A DNA stretch of 64,000 nucleotides from Thermogemmatispora aurantia (lineage in GTDB: Bacteria > Chloroflexota > Ktedonobacteria > Ktedonobacterales > Ktedonobacteraceae). The notes below the pieces were generated by a model, which was not told where the DNA came from, searched no databases, and saw only the letters and a list, made by a program, of their open reading frames with translations. The translations under genes and the position numbers were made by a program. Where the stretch lies: positions 186,001 through 250,000 of the forward strand of contig NZ_BKZV01000003.1 of assembly GCF_008974285.1 (NCBI RefSeq). The letters run 5' to 3'. The stretch's first letter is position 1, and every line of letters begins with the position of its first letter. Positions 1-8,690 of the stretch are shown one piece after another.

Positions 1-3000
1 TCCGAGGGCCTTGAGGCGACTGCGCGCCTGCTCGATCTGACGACGGAGGCGACGCAACGTGGCCTCCTCGTCCCCCTCCTGGCCCATGCTCTCGGCTTCC
101 CCTGGCCCGGCCTGGGGGATAAGGTGGATCAGTTCTTGCGGATGGCTGAGACCCAGGTCCTCCTGCAGCTGGCTCTGCAGGGCTTCGAGCGAATCGCGGG
201 CTCGCTGGCTGTCCAACAGGCAGCGCCGATAGAGAATCTCGCACTGAGCGTGCTCCTGGCGGAGCGTGGCCAGCTCCTGCTCACTGGTTGTAAGGCGTTG
301 CTCTAGTTCGCGCAGGGCCTGCTCGCGCTGCTGGACGAGGAGGCCCGCCTGTCTGGCCTGTTCGCGGGCCTGCTCCAGTTCGCTCCGTTGACGCGCGATA
401 TTCTCATGGAGGCGTTGCTGTTGCTCCTCTGCCTGGCGCAGGCGCTGCTGCTGCTGCTCAAGCTGGGAACGCAGCTCCTGCTGCTGCTCCTGAGCTTCGG
501 AGACCTGGCGCTCCAGAGTCTTGGCCTCCTGGCGTTTGACGGCCATTTGGGTGCGCAGGCGCCCCAGCTCCTCCTGCTGGCGGCGATAGGCGGTGGCGCG
601 CTCCTCAACCTGGGCCTGCAGCTCCTCAACCAGCCCCTGCAGCTCTTGCTGGGCCCGCTCATGGGCCTGGACTCGCTCGCGGGTTGCCTGGACCTCCTGC
701 TCCAGACCGACGATTTCTGCCGCCAGCTGCTGCTCGACTGAGGTAGCCAGCTTCAGCTCGGTCTGGAGACGTTCCTGCTCCCGCTCGCTGTTGGCCAGCG
801 CACGGCCCAGTTCCTGCAGACGGGCTGCGTTCTTCTGGATCTCACGTTCAAGAGCGGCCTGCTCGGCGCGTCGTCCTTCCTGGACCCGCTGGATCTCGCT
901 CATCAGGGTATTGAGGTGATCGATGTGGGTCTTCTGTTCTTCCAGCTGGGCCGGCAGCTCGCGTAGCTCGCGCTCATAGTGGAGGAGACCACCGTTTTGC
1001 TCTCCCTGGGCGTCGCCACCGCTCAGCCAGCCCGACTGCAGTGAGAGTATCTCGCCCTTGCGGGTCACCAGGGCACGCAGGGGCCGACCGGCGTGGTCGG
1101 CGAAGGCCCGAGCCTGAGTCTGAAGCTGGAAGGCGGCAGTCAAATCTTCCACGAGCAGGACGCCGGACAGCAAACGGTAGCACAGTGGCTGGTACTGGTC
1201 TTCACACTCGACAAGCTGCCAGGCCAGACCCAGCACTGCCGGGCGCAGGGCAGGCGACTGGGTGAGGAGCTGCTCCAGGGCGGCCCGCTCTTGCTCGGCC
1301 TGGGAGGGAAAGGCCGGGGGAACAGGAACGCTGCCAGAGGGGTCCGCTTCCTCCTGCAGCCAGAGAAGCAGGGCTCGTCCGGCGCGGCTGCGCTCCAGGT
1401 AGGCCAGGCAGCGCTCAGCCTCGGCCCGTGTTGTCACCACGACGCCTTGTAGAGCCTCACCCAGAGCGGCCTCAATGGCGCGCTCTAGTCCCGCTGGAGC
1501 CAGGACGAGGCGCGGCAGGGGGGCGAGCAAACCGGGCATCTGCTCGCGCGGCGCCCGGAGGAGTGCGCGAACCCCCTCGCTATAGCCGCTGAGATTGCGT
1601 TGCCAGGTACGCAACATGGCCAGGCGATCGGCCAGCGAGCGACGCGCCCGCTCGGCCTCGGCCAGCAGCCCCTTGAGGCGCTCCAGCTCCTGCTGGGCCT
1701 CTTGGAGGCTGCGCTGGAGCGCTTGCTTCCGCTGCGTCAGCTGCTGTTCTTCGTCGCGGGCCACTTGCAGCTGTGAGCGCTGCTCTGCCAGGCGCGTCTC
1801 CAGGGAGCGCAGGGCCTGCTGAGCCTGGGCCAGCGCCTCGCGGCGTGCCGCCAGGGCCCGATTGCGCTCACCCAGGTGCTTCTGCTGACGCCCCAGCTCA
1901 GTCTGAGTGGACCCCAGGCGTGCCTGCGTCTGGATGAGATCATTCTGAGCGGCGCGCAAGCGGCGCTCGTCCAGTTCGTAGTCCTTCTGAACGCGAGCGA
2001 TGGTCGCCTCTAGCGTGGCCAGAGTCTGGGCCGCCTCATCGAGGGCTTCGCGAGCCTGTTCGCGAGCCTCCTCCAGGTCGGTAAGGCGCTGCTGGGTGGT
2101 GATGAGCCGCTCGCGTAGCTGGCGCTCCTGGCGCTGCTGCTCCTCGCGCTGGCGCTGCAGACCAGTAATGCGCTCTTCGGCGACGGCCAGCTCGCGCTCC
2201 AGACGCTGGAGCTGGCCGTTAGCTTCACCGGCGGCGCGACGAGCGGCGCTGATATGCTGTTGTATCTCTTGCCGCTGGTGGAGGAGCTCCCCACGCTGAC
2301 GTTCGGCGATGGCCACGGCCTGCTCCAGCTGCCGCAGGCGTGTGGCCTGTTCGCTCTCGGCGGCCTCGGCGCGCGTGGCCGTGGCCTGGAGCCGACGCCA
2401 CTGGAGCTGATACCAGCTCACCAGAGCCTGGCGCAGCTCTTCTTGCAGCTGAGCGTATTCTCGGGCGCGTCTGGCCTGCTCTTCGAGCGGTCCAAGGCGT
2501 GGCTCGATCTCGTTGACGATATCATGGAGGCGTTGCAGGTTGCCCTCGGTCTGGCGCAGGCGCTGCTCCGCTTCAGCGCGCTGTACCTGATAAGGGCGAA
2601 TGCCAGCAGCATCCTCGAAGAGGCTGCGTCGCTCCTCGGGGCGCAGGCTCAGGGCGGCATCGATCAGACCCTGTCCAATGACGGTATAGGAATCGTGACC
2701 GATGCGCGCCTGGGCCAGCAGCAGCAGAACGTCCCTGAGCCGGACTTTCTGCTTGTTGATCAGATATTCGTTCTCGCCGGAGCGGTAGCTGCGCCGCGTG
2801 ACGGTGATCTCGCTATATTCCGACGGCATCCAGCCGGTGCTGTTGTCGATGGTCAGCGAGACCTCTGCCATGCCGAGGGCGGCTTTGCCATGCCCGCCGG
2901 CGAAGATGATGTCCTCGCTCTTCCTGCCCCGGAGCTGGCGCATGCTCTGCTCGCCGAGGACCCAGCGAATGGCGTCGGCAATGTTGGACTTGCCAGCCCC

Positions 3001-3099
3001 ATTCGGCCCAACGACGGCGGTGATGCCCGGACTGAATTCGAGGCAGGTGCGTGTTGCAAAGCTTTTGAAGCCGAGTAGCTCCAGACGCTTCAGATACAC
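1..3099 (-). CDS. smc: Chromosome segregation protein SMC (C-terminus off the left edge)
   Basis: An ABC-type ATPase that organises and segregates the chromosome as a homodimer, normally with ScpA and ScpB. Reading leftward from a GTG at 3099, the product begins YLKRLELLGFKSF and has a Walker A motif (GPNGAGKSNIADAIRWVLGEQ, about residues 31-51). A long heptad-type coiled coil follows, then a Gly-rich hinge region near 1.0-1.6 kb, then more coiled coil. All 1033 visible codons read open; the C-terminal Walker B/signature head lies beyond base 1. The GTG start is chosen because it gives the canonical SMC N-terminus and has an AGGAA box 6-10 bases upstream. Long Gln/Leu/Arg-rich open frames on the opposite strand are shadows of the coiled coil. 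Confidence 0.95.
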   Translation of the reverse strand, partial: MYLKRLELLGFKSFATRTCLEFSPGITAVVGPNGAGKSNIADAIRWVLGEQSMRQLRGRKSEDIIFAGGHGKAALGMAEVSLTIDNSTGWMPSEYSEITVTRRSYRSGENEYLINKQKVRLRDVLLLLAQARIGHDSYTVIGQGLIDAALSLRPEERRSLFEDAAGIRPYQVQRAEAEQRLRQTEGNLQRLHDIVNEIEPRLGPLEEQARRAREYAQLQEELRQALVSWYQLQWRRLQATATRAEAAESEQATRLRQLEQAVAIAERQRGELLHQRQEIQQHISAARRAAGEANGQLQRLERELAVAEERITGLQRQREEQQRQERQLRERLITTQQRLTDLEEAREQAREALDEAAQTLATLEATIARVQKDYELDERRLRAAQNDLIQTQARLGSTQTELGRQQKHLGERNRALAARREALAQAQQALRSLETRLAEQRSQLQVARDEEQQLTQRKQALQRSLQEAQQELERLKGLLAEAERARRSLADRLAMLRTWQRNLSGYSEGVRALLRAPREQMPGLLAPLPRLVLAPAGLERAIEAALGEALQGVVVTTRAEAERCLAYLERSRAGRALLLWLQEEADPSGSVPVPPAFPSQAEQERAALEQLLTQSPALRPAVLGLAWQLVECEDQYQPLCYRLLSGVLLVEDLTAAFQLQTQARAFADHAGRPLRALVTRKGEILSLQSGWLSGGDAQGEQNGGLLHYERELRELPAQLEEQKTHIDHLNTLMSEIQRVQEGRRAEQAALEREIQKNAARLQELGRALANSEREQERLQTELKLATSVEQQLAAEIVGLEQEVQATRERVQAHERAQQELQGLVEELQAQVEERATAYRRQQEELGRLRTQMAVKRQEAKTLERQVSEAQEQQQELRSQLEQQQQRLRQAEEQQQRLHENIARQRSELEQAREQARQAGLLVQQREQALRELEQRLTTSEQELATLRQEHAQCEILYRRCLLDSQRARDSLEALQSQLQEDLGLSHPQELIHLIPQAGPGEAESMGQEGDEEATLRRLRRQIEQARSRLKALG

Positions 3100-3443
3100 C
3101 GTTTGTTCCTGGTTTGTGGTCCCACGGTTATCCCGTATGTCGTGTCCCCGATGATACCATAGGCGTGGGCCTGCCGTCGAGAGCGCAGGCCAGGAAGCCA
3201 GGCGAAACGGGCCAACGAGCCAACGAGCGACGGCAGGGCGAATCTGGTGTTGGCAATGGGACCTCTGGCGGCGCTGGCGGTGATTCTGCTCTCCAAGACG
3301 AGTGTCTATGAGATATACTTTTCTCTATGGAGCCACGGCGCCGGGAGCCTGCACTGGCAGAGAGGGCCTTGATCGCCGCAGGCAAAGCGAGCAGTACGGC
3401 GGGCGGGATAGCTGCCGCCTGATGAGAAGGAGCGTCGAGAGAG
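3100..3443. other. Intergenic region between smc and the next gene
   Basis: About 340 bases between the divergent smc and the membrane protein gene at 3444. The only signal I can point to is a TATACT hexamer at 3314-3319 that could be a -10 box for the rightward gene, without a convincing -35 box. No RNA gene or strong hairpin was recognised. Confidence 0.4.
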
Positions 3444-4127
3444 ATGCTGCGTTGGCTGATCTGTCTGACCGGCCTGCTGGTCGTGGGCCTGGGTCTGGTA
3501 GTGGGTTGGCACTCGCACCAGGTGACGTACCGCAGCAGCGGGCGAGGGACGATTGCGCATTATCTGTCAGACCCCCAGACCCACGAGGGGTATTTGCAGT
3601 TGGAAGGCAGTCCTACGCTCTATCTGCTCAGAGAGCAGGACTTTCTGCCGCCTATCAAGGGGACGGCCACGCTCAAAGATCTGATGCTGGTTGCGCTACT
3701 CTACCGTTCCGATGAGAGCACGGAGATTGATGTGCGTGCCCGGTTGGGGACACACCTGGTTGGTTCGGCCTATCCCGTTGTGGCGTTGACGCTCTATAAT
3801 CTCGACGGGGCCGTGACGCAGGAGTTCAAGAGCACGCTCTATCGCCAGAATCCCCAGGGCTTTTACGAAAACGACTGGCCGCTTGGAGGGGGGGTGAGCC
3901 TGCTGGGGGCCGTCCTTAGTCTGGGAGGAGGGGCAAGTCTGTGGAAGCGAGGCAGGAAGCGGAGCGAGCGACAGGCCAGGCCAGTCCAGAGGCCTACGCC
4001 AGCGGGGCCGCCGCTTGCTCCGTTGGCGCCGTCGCTGCGTCTGCCCTCCAGGCCGGGGCCGTCGGGAGGTGGTCACTCGGGCTTGAGACCACCCTCGGAA
4101 CCACCGTTATCGGGGCCGCGGCCCTGA
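3444..4127 (+). CDS. Hypothetical two-segment membrane protein
   Basis: Family not recognised. The 227-residue product has an N-terminal hydrophobic helix (about residues 2-22). A roughly 120-residue extracytoplasmic-looking domain follows, rich in beta-type segments (for example YLQLEGSPTLYLL and VALTLYNLDG). A second hydrophobic, Gly-rich helix lies at about 150-168, then a basic Arg-rich stretch and a Pro/Ser-rich disordered tail. This suggests a membrane protein with an external loop and a cytoplasmic tail. The ATG at 3444 follows a GAAGGAGC box about 12 bases upstream. It reads away from smc and is followed 160 bases later by a permease gene. Confidence 0.6.
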   Translation: MLRWLICLTGLLVVGLGLVVGWHSHQVTYRSSGRGTIAHYLSDPQTHEGYLQLEGSPTLYLLREQDFLPPIKGTATLKDLMLVALLYRSDESTEIDVRARLGTHLVGSAYPVVALTLYNLDGAVTQEFKSTLYRQNPQGFYENDWPLGGGVSLLGAVLSLGGGASLWKRGRKRSERQARPVQRPTPAGPPLAPLAPSLRLPSRPGPSGGGHSGLRPPSEPPLSGPRP

Positions 4128-4286
4128 GAGCGGGTCTCGCTTGACGCAGTACCTGGCTGTCTGCTATCCTGCGGGCAAAGGCAAGGCAGGGTGACAGCTG
4201 ACCGAGGCCCCGGGTGCAATAGGGTGAGCCTGGTCTGAAGCCTCGCGGGCCCGCGGCAGCTCGCTCTCGCGGTCGCTGCCTCCCTG

Positions 4287-5660
4287 GTGCCTTTGTCCTG
4301 TCTGCTGTCTACTATTGCATTGGCTCAACCCTGGCAGGCGCCCATGTTCTTACTCTTGCCACTACCGGTACTCGCCCGGACGCTTCTGACGACGCTGATC
4401 GCCCTGCTGACGCTGGTTGGCATCATGACGCGTCCCTTCCGCTGGAACGAGGCGCTGATTGCCCTGGCCGGGGCTGCCCTTCTCCTCCTGCTCGGGCTGA
4501 TCAGCCCCTTGGCGGCGCTCCAGACGCTGCTGGGGGACTGGAACGTCTTCCTCTTCTTTTTGGGAATGATGGCCTTATCCGCCTTCGCCGATCAGGCTGG
4601 TCTCTTTGACTGGCTGGCGATTGCCGCTGCGCGCCTGGCGCGGAGGCGGGCGCGCCTGCTCCTGCTCAATGTCTTTCTGCTCGGCAGCCTCATTTCGATG
4701 GTCCTCTCGAACGACGCGACGGCTCTCATTCTGACCCCAGTCGTCTATACGCTGGTCACGCGCCTGCGGCTGCCGGTGATCCCTTTTCTCTTTGCCTGCA
4801 CCTTTATTGCCGATACGGCCTCCTTTCTCTTGCCGGTGAGCAACCCCATCAATATTCTGGTGCTTTCCCGCTTTCAGCTCGACCTCTGGACCTTTGTGCG
4901 GCTGCTCTGGCTGCCGGCGCTGGCTGTGATTGCCGTTAATATCGGGATCTTTTTCTGGCTCTACCGCCGAGAGGTGCGAGGGGGCTTTGATCCGAAGCGG
5001 CTGCCTGCTGCTCGGGAAGCCATCAAGGAGCCGGGCTATTTCCGCTATTGCTGCCTGGTGCTGGGGGTGGTGGCGGTGGCCTATGTCGTGGCTTCGGCCA
5101 GCGGCTTTCCTCTCTCCTGTGTTGCCCTGGCGGGAGCACTGCTCTTGCTCATCGGGGCAGTGCGCTGGCATCAGTTCAGGCCACGCGCCCTGGCCAGCCA
5201 CATCTCCTGGTCGCTCTTTGGTTTTATCGCGGGCATGTTCGTCATCGTGCAGGCCGTCGAAGAGACTGGCCTGACGCGTCTGTTTGGCGAGCTGCTGTGG
5301 CATCTGTCGGGAGGCAGCAGTCTGGGGGCTGTGCTGGTAGGAACGCTGGGGGCCGCCCTGGGGACGAATCTGATCAATAATGTCCCGATGGCCGTGGTGC
5401 TGAGCGCGTCGCTTCAGGCGCTCCACGGGCAGATCTCGCCGACGACGCAGCTCGCCTTTGTTGTGGCGACCATCTTCGGCTGTGACCTGGGGCCGAACCT
5501 GACGACCGTTGGTTCGCTGGCGACGGTGCTCTGGCTTCTCATCTTGCGCCAGCGCCGGCTTGACGTGTCGGGGCTGGACTACTTTAAGGTGGGCATCCTG
5601 GTCACGCCTCTGATGCTGCTGGTAGGAGCCATCCTGATCTGGCTTCTCCTGCTGGCTTGA
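4287..5660 (+). CDS. ArsB/NhaD-type (ion transporter superfamily) permease
   Basis: An integral membrane protein of 457 residues with about 11-12 hydrophobic segments. It shows the architecture of the ArsB/SLC13 ion transporter superfamily: two halves, each with a conserved polar re-entrant motif (SNDATALILTPVVY near residue 142 and GTNLINNVPMAVVLSA near 360). The ASFLLPVSNPINILV segment and the GCDLGPNLTTVGSLATVLW segment near the C-terminus are typical of arsenite and Na+/H+ antiporter-like members. The substrate (arsenite, an organic anion or Na+) cannot be told from sequence; no ArsR or ArsC gene is adjacent. The GTG at 4287 lacks a clear ribosome site; the ATG at 4344 is an alternative start that leaves the first membrane segment intact. 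Confidence 0.8.
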   Translation: MPLSCLLSTIALAQPWQAPMFLLLPLPVLARTLLTTLIALLTLVGIMTRPFRWNEALIALAGAALLLLLGLISPLAALQTLLGDWNVFLFFLGMMALSAFADQAGLFDWLAIAAARLARRRARLLLLNVFLLGSLISMVLSNDATALILTPVVYTLVTRLRLPVIPFLFACTFIADTASFLLPVSNPINILVLSRFQLDLWTFVRLLWLPALAVIAVNIGIFFWLYRREVRGGFDPKRLPAAREAIKEPGYFRYCCLVLGVVAVAYVVASASGFPLSCVALAGALLLLIGAVRWHQFRPRALASHISWSLFGFIAGMFVIVQAVEETGLTRLFGELLWHLSGGSSLGAVLVGTLGAALGTNLINNVPMAVVLSASLQALHGQISPTTQLAFVVATIFGCDLGPNLTTVGSLATVLWLLILRQRRLDVSGLDYFKVGILVTPLMLLVGAILIWLLLLA

Positions 5661-5811
5661 TCCTGTCGAGGCGAGACGGCTCAACCTTCCTCGGGCGAGG
5701 GAAAGAAAAAGGAGCTGCGGCTGTTGGTCGCTGTGTTGGAGGCAGGGCTGGCGGCGGCAGCCAGCTGATGGCTCGCTGGAGCGCGAAGGAACGGAACGGA
5801 GGTGTCTTGCG

Positions 5812-6318
5812 GTGTCTGCTTTGCTGCGTGTGCTCTGTTGCCTTGATGGGGTGAATGCCGAGGTGCTGGGCCAGGCACTTGCCCGGCTATGGCCGCTCGC
5901 TGGCGACCGACTGCGGGTGGGCTTGCTCTATGTCATAGATACGCGTCCGCTGGGAGAGCTGGAGCGAAGGCGGGAGCGCTTTCTGCGCCCTCCCCATCTG
6001 CCTCCGATCCGTCAGGAGCAGCTGCGCCAGGCTGAGCGGGAGACGGCGCAGGAGATCCTGCAGGAGGCGGCGCGCTATGTGCACGGAGCGGAGCTGCTCC
6101 AGCGCGAGGGTAAAGCCGAGCAGGAGATTGTACGCTGTGCCCAGGAGTGGGAAGCCAGCCTGATCATGCTCTGTGCCCGTTCGCCGCGCAATGGGCACGG
6201 GCCTGAGCGAGGGCCGGCCTCAGTAGGTCATGTGGCGCGCTTTGTTCTGGATCATGCAGGCTGCCCTGTCTTATTGCTGCGTGGGACGCTGCCTTCCGAG
6301 ACGCCGGGCGCTTTCTGA
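5812..6318 (+). CDS. Universal stress protein (UspA-like)
   Basis: A 168-residue single-domain protein of the USP fold. It opens with a beta strand followed by the D-G-V nucleotide-site region (VLCCLDGVN). It ends with a GPASVGHVARFVLDH-GCPVLLLR stretch matching the ATP-binding G-x2-G-x9-G(S/T) signature in relaxed form. The central region is a charged helical insert (about 45-95). Family members bind ATP or act in stress adaptation; the partner here is unknown. The GTG start at 5812 is supported by a GGAGG box at 5798-5802. It lies 150 bases after the permease gene and may be cotranscribed with it. Confidence 0.75.
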   Translation: MSALLRVLCCLDGVNAEVLGQALARLWPLAGDRLRVGLLYVIDTRPLGELERRRERFLRPPHLPPIRQEQLRQAERETAQEILQEAARYVHGAELLQREGKAEQEIVRCAQEWEASLIMLCARSPRNGHGPERGPASVGHVARFVLDHAGCPVLLLRGTLPSETPGAF

Positions 6319-6576
6319 ACGCACTGGCGCTGGTGCACTGTCCTTTGAGCGTCCTGCTCTCTCTGAGCTTCCTCAACGCAAGGTGGTTTTCTCTGAGGTC
6401 CGCCCCCCGTGCTGTCGGCAACGGCGGGACAGTGGTTGAGGCTGAAACAGCCTGTGCCCGCCAGGCGTGAAAGACTCTGGCGACCTCTTCCTGCCGGATC
6501 AGGTCAGTAGCAGCCAGGCGAGTGAACTGTTCCCTGACTCCCCCGACGGTACCAGGGAGTCAGGAGGGCAGAGCCA

Positions 6577-6620
6577 GCCGGTAGAGGGCCGGGCTGGCTT
6601 GGGCAGTGACCTCTACCGGC
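6577..6620 (+). promoter_or_regulatory. Two mutually exclusive hairpins upstream of the response regulator
   Basis: An 11-base arm at 6577-6587 (GCCGGTAGAGG) is the reverse complement of 6610-6620. The shorter arm GCCAGCC at 6573-6579 is instead complementary to GGCTGGC at 6592-6598. The two stems share bases 6577-6579, so only one can form at a time. They lie upstream of the promoter at 6651-6659. They could be a terminator/antiterminator pair for transcription coming from the stress protein gene, or a DNA-level operator. Confidence 0.4.
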
Positions 6621-6650
6621 GGACATGGCTCTAGAAGGATTGCCGCAGCG

Positions 6651-6695
6651 TGATATAATCGTAAAGCGTTCGGAAATTTCGGTCTCTACCGAAAT
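6651..6695 (+). promoter_or_regulatory. Extended -10 promoter and start-site hairpin for the response regulator
   Basis: TGATATAAT at 6651-6659 is a consensus extended -10 box (TG-N-TATAAT); no good -35 box is seen. Just downstream, at 6676-6695, ATTTCGGT and ACCGAAAT form an 8-bp inverted repeat around CTCT. Start of transcription would fall near 6666, so the repeat sits at about +10 to +30, as either an operator or a 5'-end hairpin of the roughly 160-base leader. Confidence 0.55.
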
Positions 6696-6825
6696 AGGGC
6701 GCACCATTCCGGGCGAGAAGAGCCAGCACAGATGGCACCACTCCAGCGTAGGCCCCCCAGGGAGTGGCAGGCGATCCGCGCAGCGATAGGCTCTTGCGCC
6801 AGGCAGTGATTTGTGAGATGAGCCT

Positions 6826-7242
6826 ATGTCACACAAGCGTGAGGAGCAGCTGCCGGAGGAGAGAGCCGGGGCAAAAACAATTCTGATTGTGGAAGATGAC
6901 GATGGCATCGGCGCCTTCCTGGTCCAGGCAATTTCTCAAGAGACCCCGCATCGCGTGCTGCTGGTCCATGATGCTTTCCAGGCGCTTAAGGCGGTGCGCT
7001 CGATCAGGCCCGGGCTGCTGATTCTCGATTATCAGCTGCCGGGGATGAACGGTATTGAATTGTTCGACCAGCTGCAGATGATGGAGGATCTGGCGGCCAT
7101 TCCGACCATTCTGGTGAGTGCCCGTCTGCCAGAGCAGGAGATCCGCCAGCGACAGATCGTGGGGCTGAGCAAGCCCTTAGAGCTAGATGAGCTGCTGGAG
7201 ACGATCGAGCGTTTGCTCGGGGGGGAAACCCCGTCGCGCTAA
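6826..7242 (+). CDS. Single-domain response regulator (CheY-like)
   Basis: A 138-residue receiver domain with no output domain. Acidic pocket residues are in ILIVEDDD (Asp24-Asp26). The phosphoacceptor is Asp68 in LLILDYQLPGMNG, with the conserved Ser98 (VSA) and Lys116 (SKP). The first 16 residues are a charged extension. Stand-alone receivers relay phosphate or signal by protein contact; no histidine kinase is encoded nearby. It stands between a structured leader and a convergent formyltransferase gene ending 20 bases away. Confidence 0.88.
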   Translation: MSHKREEQLPEERAGAKTILIVEDDDGIGAFLVQAISQETPHRVLLVHDAFQALKAVRSIRPGLLILDYQLPGMNGIELFDQLQMMEDLAAIPTILVSARLPEQEIRQRQIVGLSKPLELDELLETIERLLGGETPSR

Positions 7243-7261
7243 GTGCGCCTTGAGCGTCCTC

Positions 7262-8299
7262 TCAGCGCCTGTCTGGCGAGAGGCTGGTGGCCTCAGTGGC
7301 AGCAAGGAGTAGGTGAACAAAGCCGCTGCCGCAGCGAAGCAACCGCTCGGTTGTTGGCAGGGGAGTGGGCGGAGGGGCAAACGGGCGCCCTTCGTGTGGA
7401 TCCCACCAGTGCAGAGCGTCATGCGCCAGCAGCACTTCGTTCTGGTCCAAGACCGGCAGCGGGCCGGCCCAGGAAGCTACTCCTCGGATAAAATTGTAGA
7501 CATGGCGAGCCTTCCACTCCAGGGCCGGCACCTGGAGATCCTCTGGTGACGGAGCGGGTCGATAGCTGCCAAGCTGGTCGTCCTGGGGAAGGTACGCAGC
7601 GGTTCCCTGAGCGATGGCCTGCACGGCGCGCACCAGGAGCTGGCCCCCGCGTTCGGCGCAGCGACGTTCCAGCTCGGCGTAAGTGATTCCATCGGGCACG
7701 CTGATGCGCTCCTGGGCCACGATGGGGCCGGTATCCAGGCGTTCCTCGACCAGATGCACGCTGACCCCCGTTTCGCTGAGTCCTTCACGAAAGACCCAGA
7801 ACAGCGGTTCTGGTCCGCGCAGGGCAGGTAGCAGGGATGGATGGAGGTTGACAGCGCCCAGGCGGGGCAAGGTCAGGAGGGAGGACGGCAGGCGGCGCGG
7901 GAAGCAGGCGATGCAGAGCAGGTCGGGCTGGTAAGCGGCCAGCGTAGCCCGGGTCTCTTCGACCGACAGGCGAGCGACCTCCCAGACGGGTAGACCGGCG
8001 CCTAGAGCCAGGGCGACCGGTGAAGCTGTCAGGGCACTGTTCACGACGGGCAGCAATGGGCGGGCGCTGCGCTGCTGGGCAGGGGCCAGCAGGCGGCGTT
8101 GGGGGGGGCGAGATGGGATCTGGACCCGGCCCGAAGGCGTCGGCGGCGTAGGTGGAGCAGGTACCACCAGAGCGCAGACGGGGATGCCGGCCTGCAGCAG
8201 GGCCTGGAGCGGTAGCGCCGAGAAGATCCCCTCCATGCCGAAGAAGAGCACTCGTGGCCCCCCAGGGGGGGTGGCGGAAGAATCAGGCGTATTTGACAT
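7262..8299 (-). CDS. Formyltransferase, methionyl-tRNA formyltransferase-like
   Basis: A protein of the formyl-transferase fold that uses 10-formyltetrahydrofolate. The N-terminal Rossmann segment (VLFFGMEGIFSALPLQAL) is followed by the catalytic region GAVNLHPSLLPALRGPEP (Asn and His of the Asn-His-Asp triad). The catalytic Asp is in ERLDTGPIVAQE, and an FMT C-terminal type domain (NFIRGVASWAGP) follows. From the ATG at 8299 it has 345 residues, close to the usual 310-320 plus a Pro-rich insert after about residue 50. In-frame ATG codons at 8329 and 8311 are alternative starts. The divergence from canonical Fmt (ACFPRRLP where GYGLILP-like sequence is usual) leaves open that it formylates a different amine, such as a sugar nucleotide. 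Confidence 0.75.
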   Translation of the reverse strand: MSNTPDSSATPPGGPRVLFFGMEGIFSALPLQALLQAGIPVCALVVPAPPTPPTPSGRVQIPSRPPQRRLLAPAQQRSARPLLPVVNSALTASPVALALGAGLPVWEVARLSVEETRATLAAYQPDLLCIACFPRRLPSSLLTLPRLGAVNLHPSLLPALRGPEPLFWVFREGLSETGVSVHLVEERLDTGPIVAQERISVPDGITYAELERRCAERGGQLLVRAVQAIAQGTAAYLPQDDQLGSYRPAPSPEDLQVPALEWKARHVYNFIRGVASWAGPLPVLDQNEVLLAHDALHWWDPHEGRPFAPPPTPLPTTERLLRCGSGFVHLLLAATEATSLSPDRR

Positions 8300-8321
8300 T
8301 GTTCTCAGCATTGGATACCAT
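8293..8321 (+). promoter_or_regulatory. Promoter for yggX and the radical SAM gene
   Basis: TTGACA at 8293-8298 is a perfect -35 box, 17 bases from TACCAT at 8316-8321. It directs transcription rightward into the YggX gene at 8364. The -35 box overlaps the preferred start codon of the divergent formyltransferase, so the two genes share a very compact control region. Confidence 0.55.
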
Positions 8322-8363
8322 GTAGCCAAACAGCATTTTCAGGGAAAGCGTGGGGTATCTACC

Positions 8364-8690
8364 ATGCCACGAATGGTCAACTGTGTCAAGCTGGGTCGTC
8401 AGCTCCCGGGTCTGGAGAAGCCGCCGATGCCGGGCGAGCTGGGCCAGCGTATCTATGAACAGGTCTCCGAGCAAGCCTGGCGCATGTGGGAGACCCAGCG
8501 CACATTGCTTATCAACCACTACGGTCTCAATCTAGCTGATCCCGAGGCGCGCAAGTTCCTGCGTGAGCAGATGGAAGAGTTTTTCTTCGGTAGCCAGGAA
8601 GAGCAGAAGCCCGAGGGCTGGATTCCCGAGGAGGCCGGCGTAGGCGTGGGACCAGGCCGAAAAGGCGGCGGACCGGCGCGCAAGAAATGA
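8364..8690 (+). CDS. yggX: Fe(2+)-trafficking / oxidative damage protection protein YggX
   Basis: A 108-residue protein. Residues 1-75 match the YggX family: MVNCVKLGRQLPGLEKPP, then the PGELGQRIYEQVSEQAWRMW block, the QTLLINHYGLNL-type block and an EQMEEFFFG end. Cys6 is the conserved family cysteine linked to protection of iron-sulfur clusters. The 30-residue C-terminal tail is Gly/Lys-rich (GRKGGGPARKK) and unusual for the family. Its stop overlaps the ATG of the radical SAM gene (ATGA, 8687-8690), which implies translational coupling. YggX could help supply or protect the radical SAM 4Fe-4S cluster; that link is inference. Confidence 0.9.
   Translation: MPRMVNCVKLGRQLPGLEKPPMPGELGQRIYEQVSEQAWRMWETQRTLLINHYGLNLADPEARKFLREQMEEFFFGSQEEQKPEGWIPEEAGVGVGPGRKGGGPARKK

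Noticed and set aside
2254..3078. Long plus-strand open frame of 274 codons inside the smc region
   Set aside because: It is the antisense shadow of the SMC head and coiled coil. The minus-strand reading gives a full SMC signature.
4575..5684. Minus-strand open frame of 369 codons opposite the permease
   Set aside because: The product is rich in Gln, Arg and His with no domain. The plus strand encodes a clear multi-helix permease.
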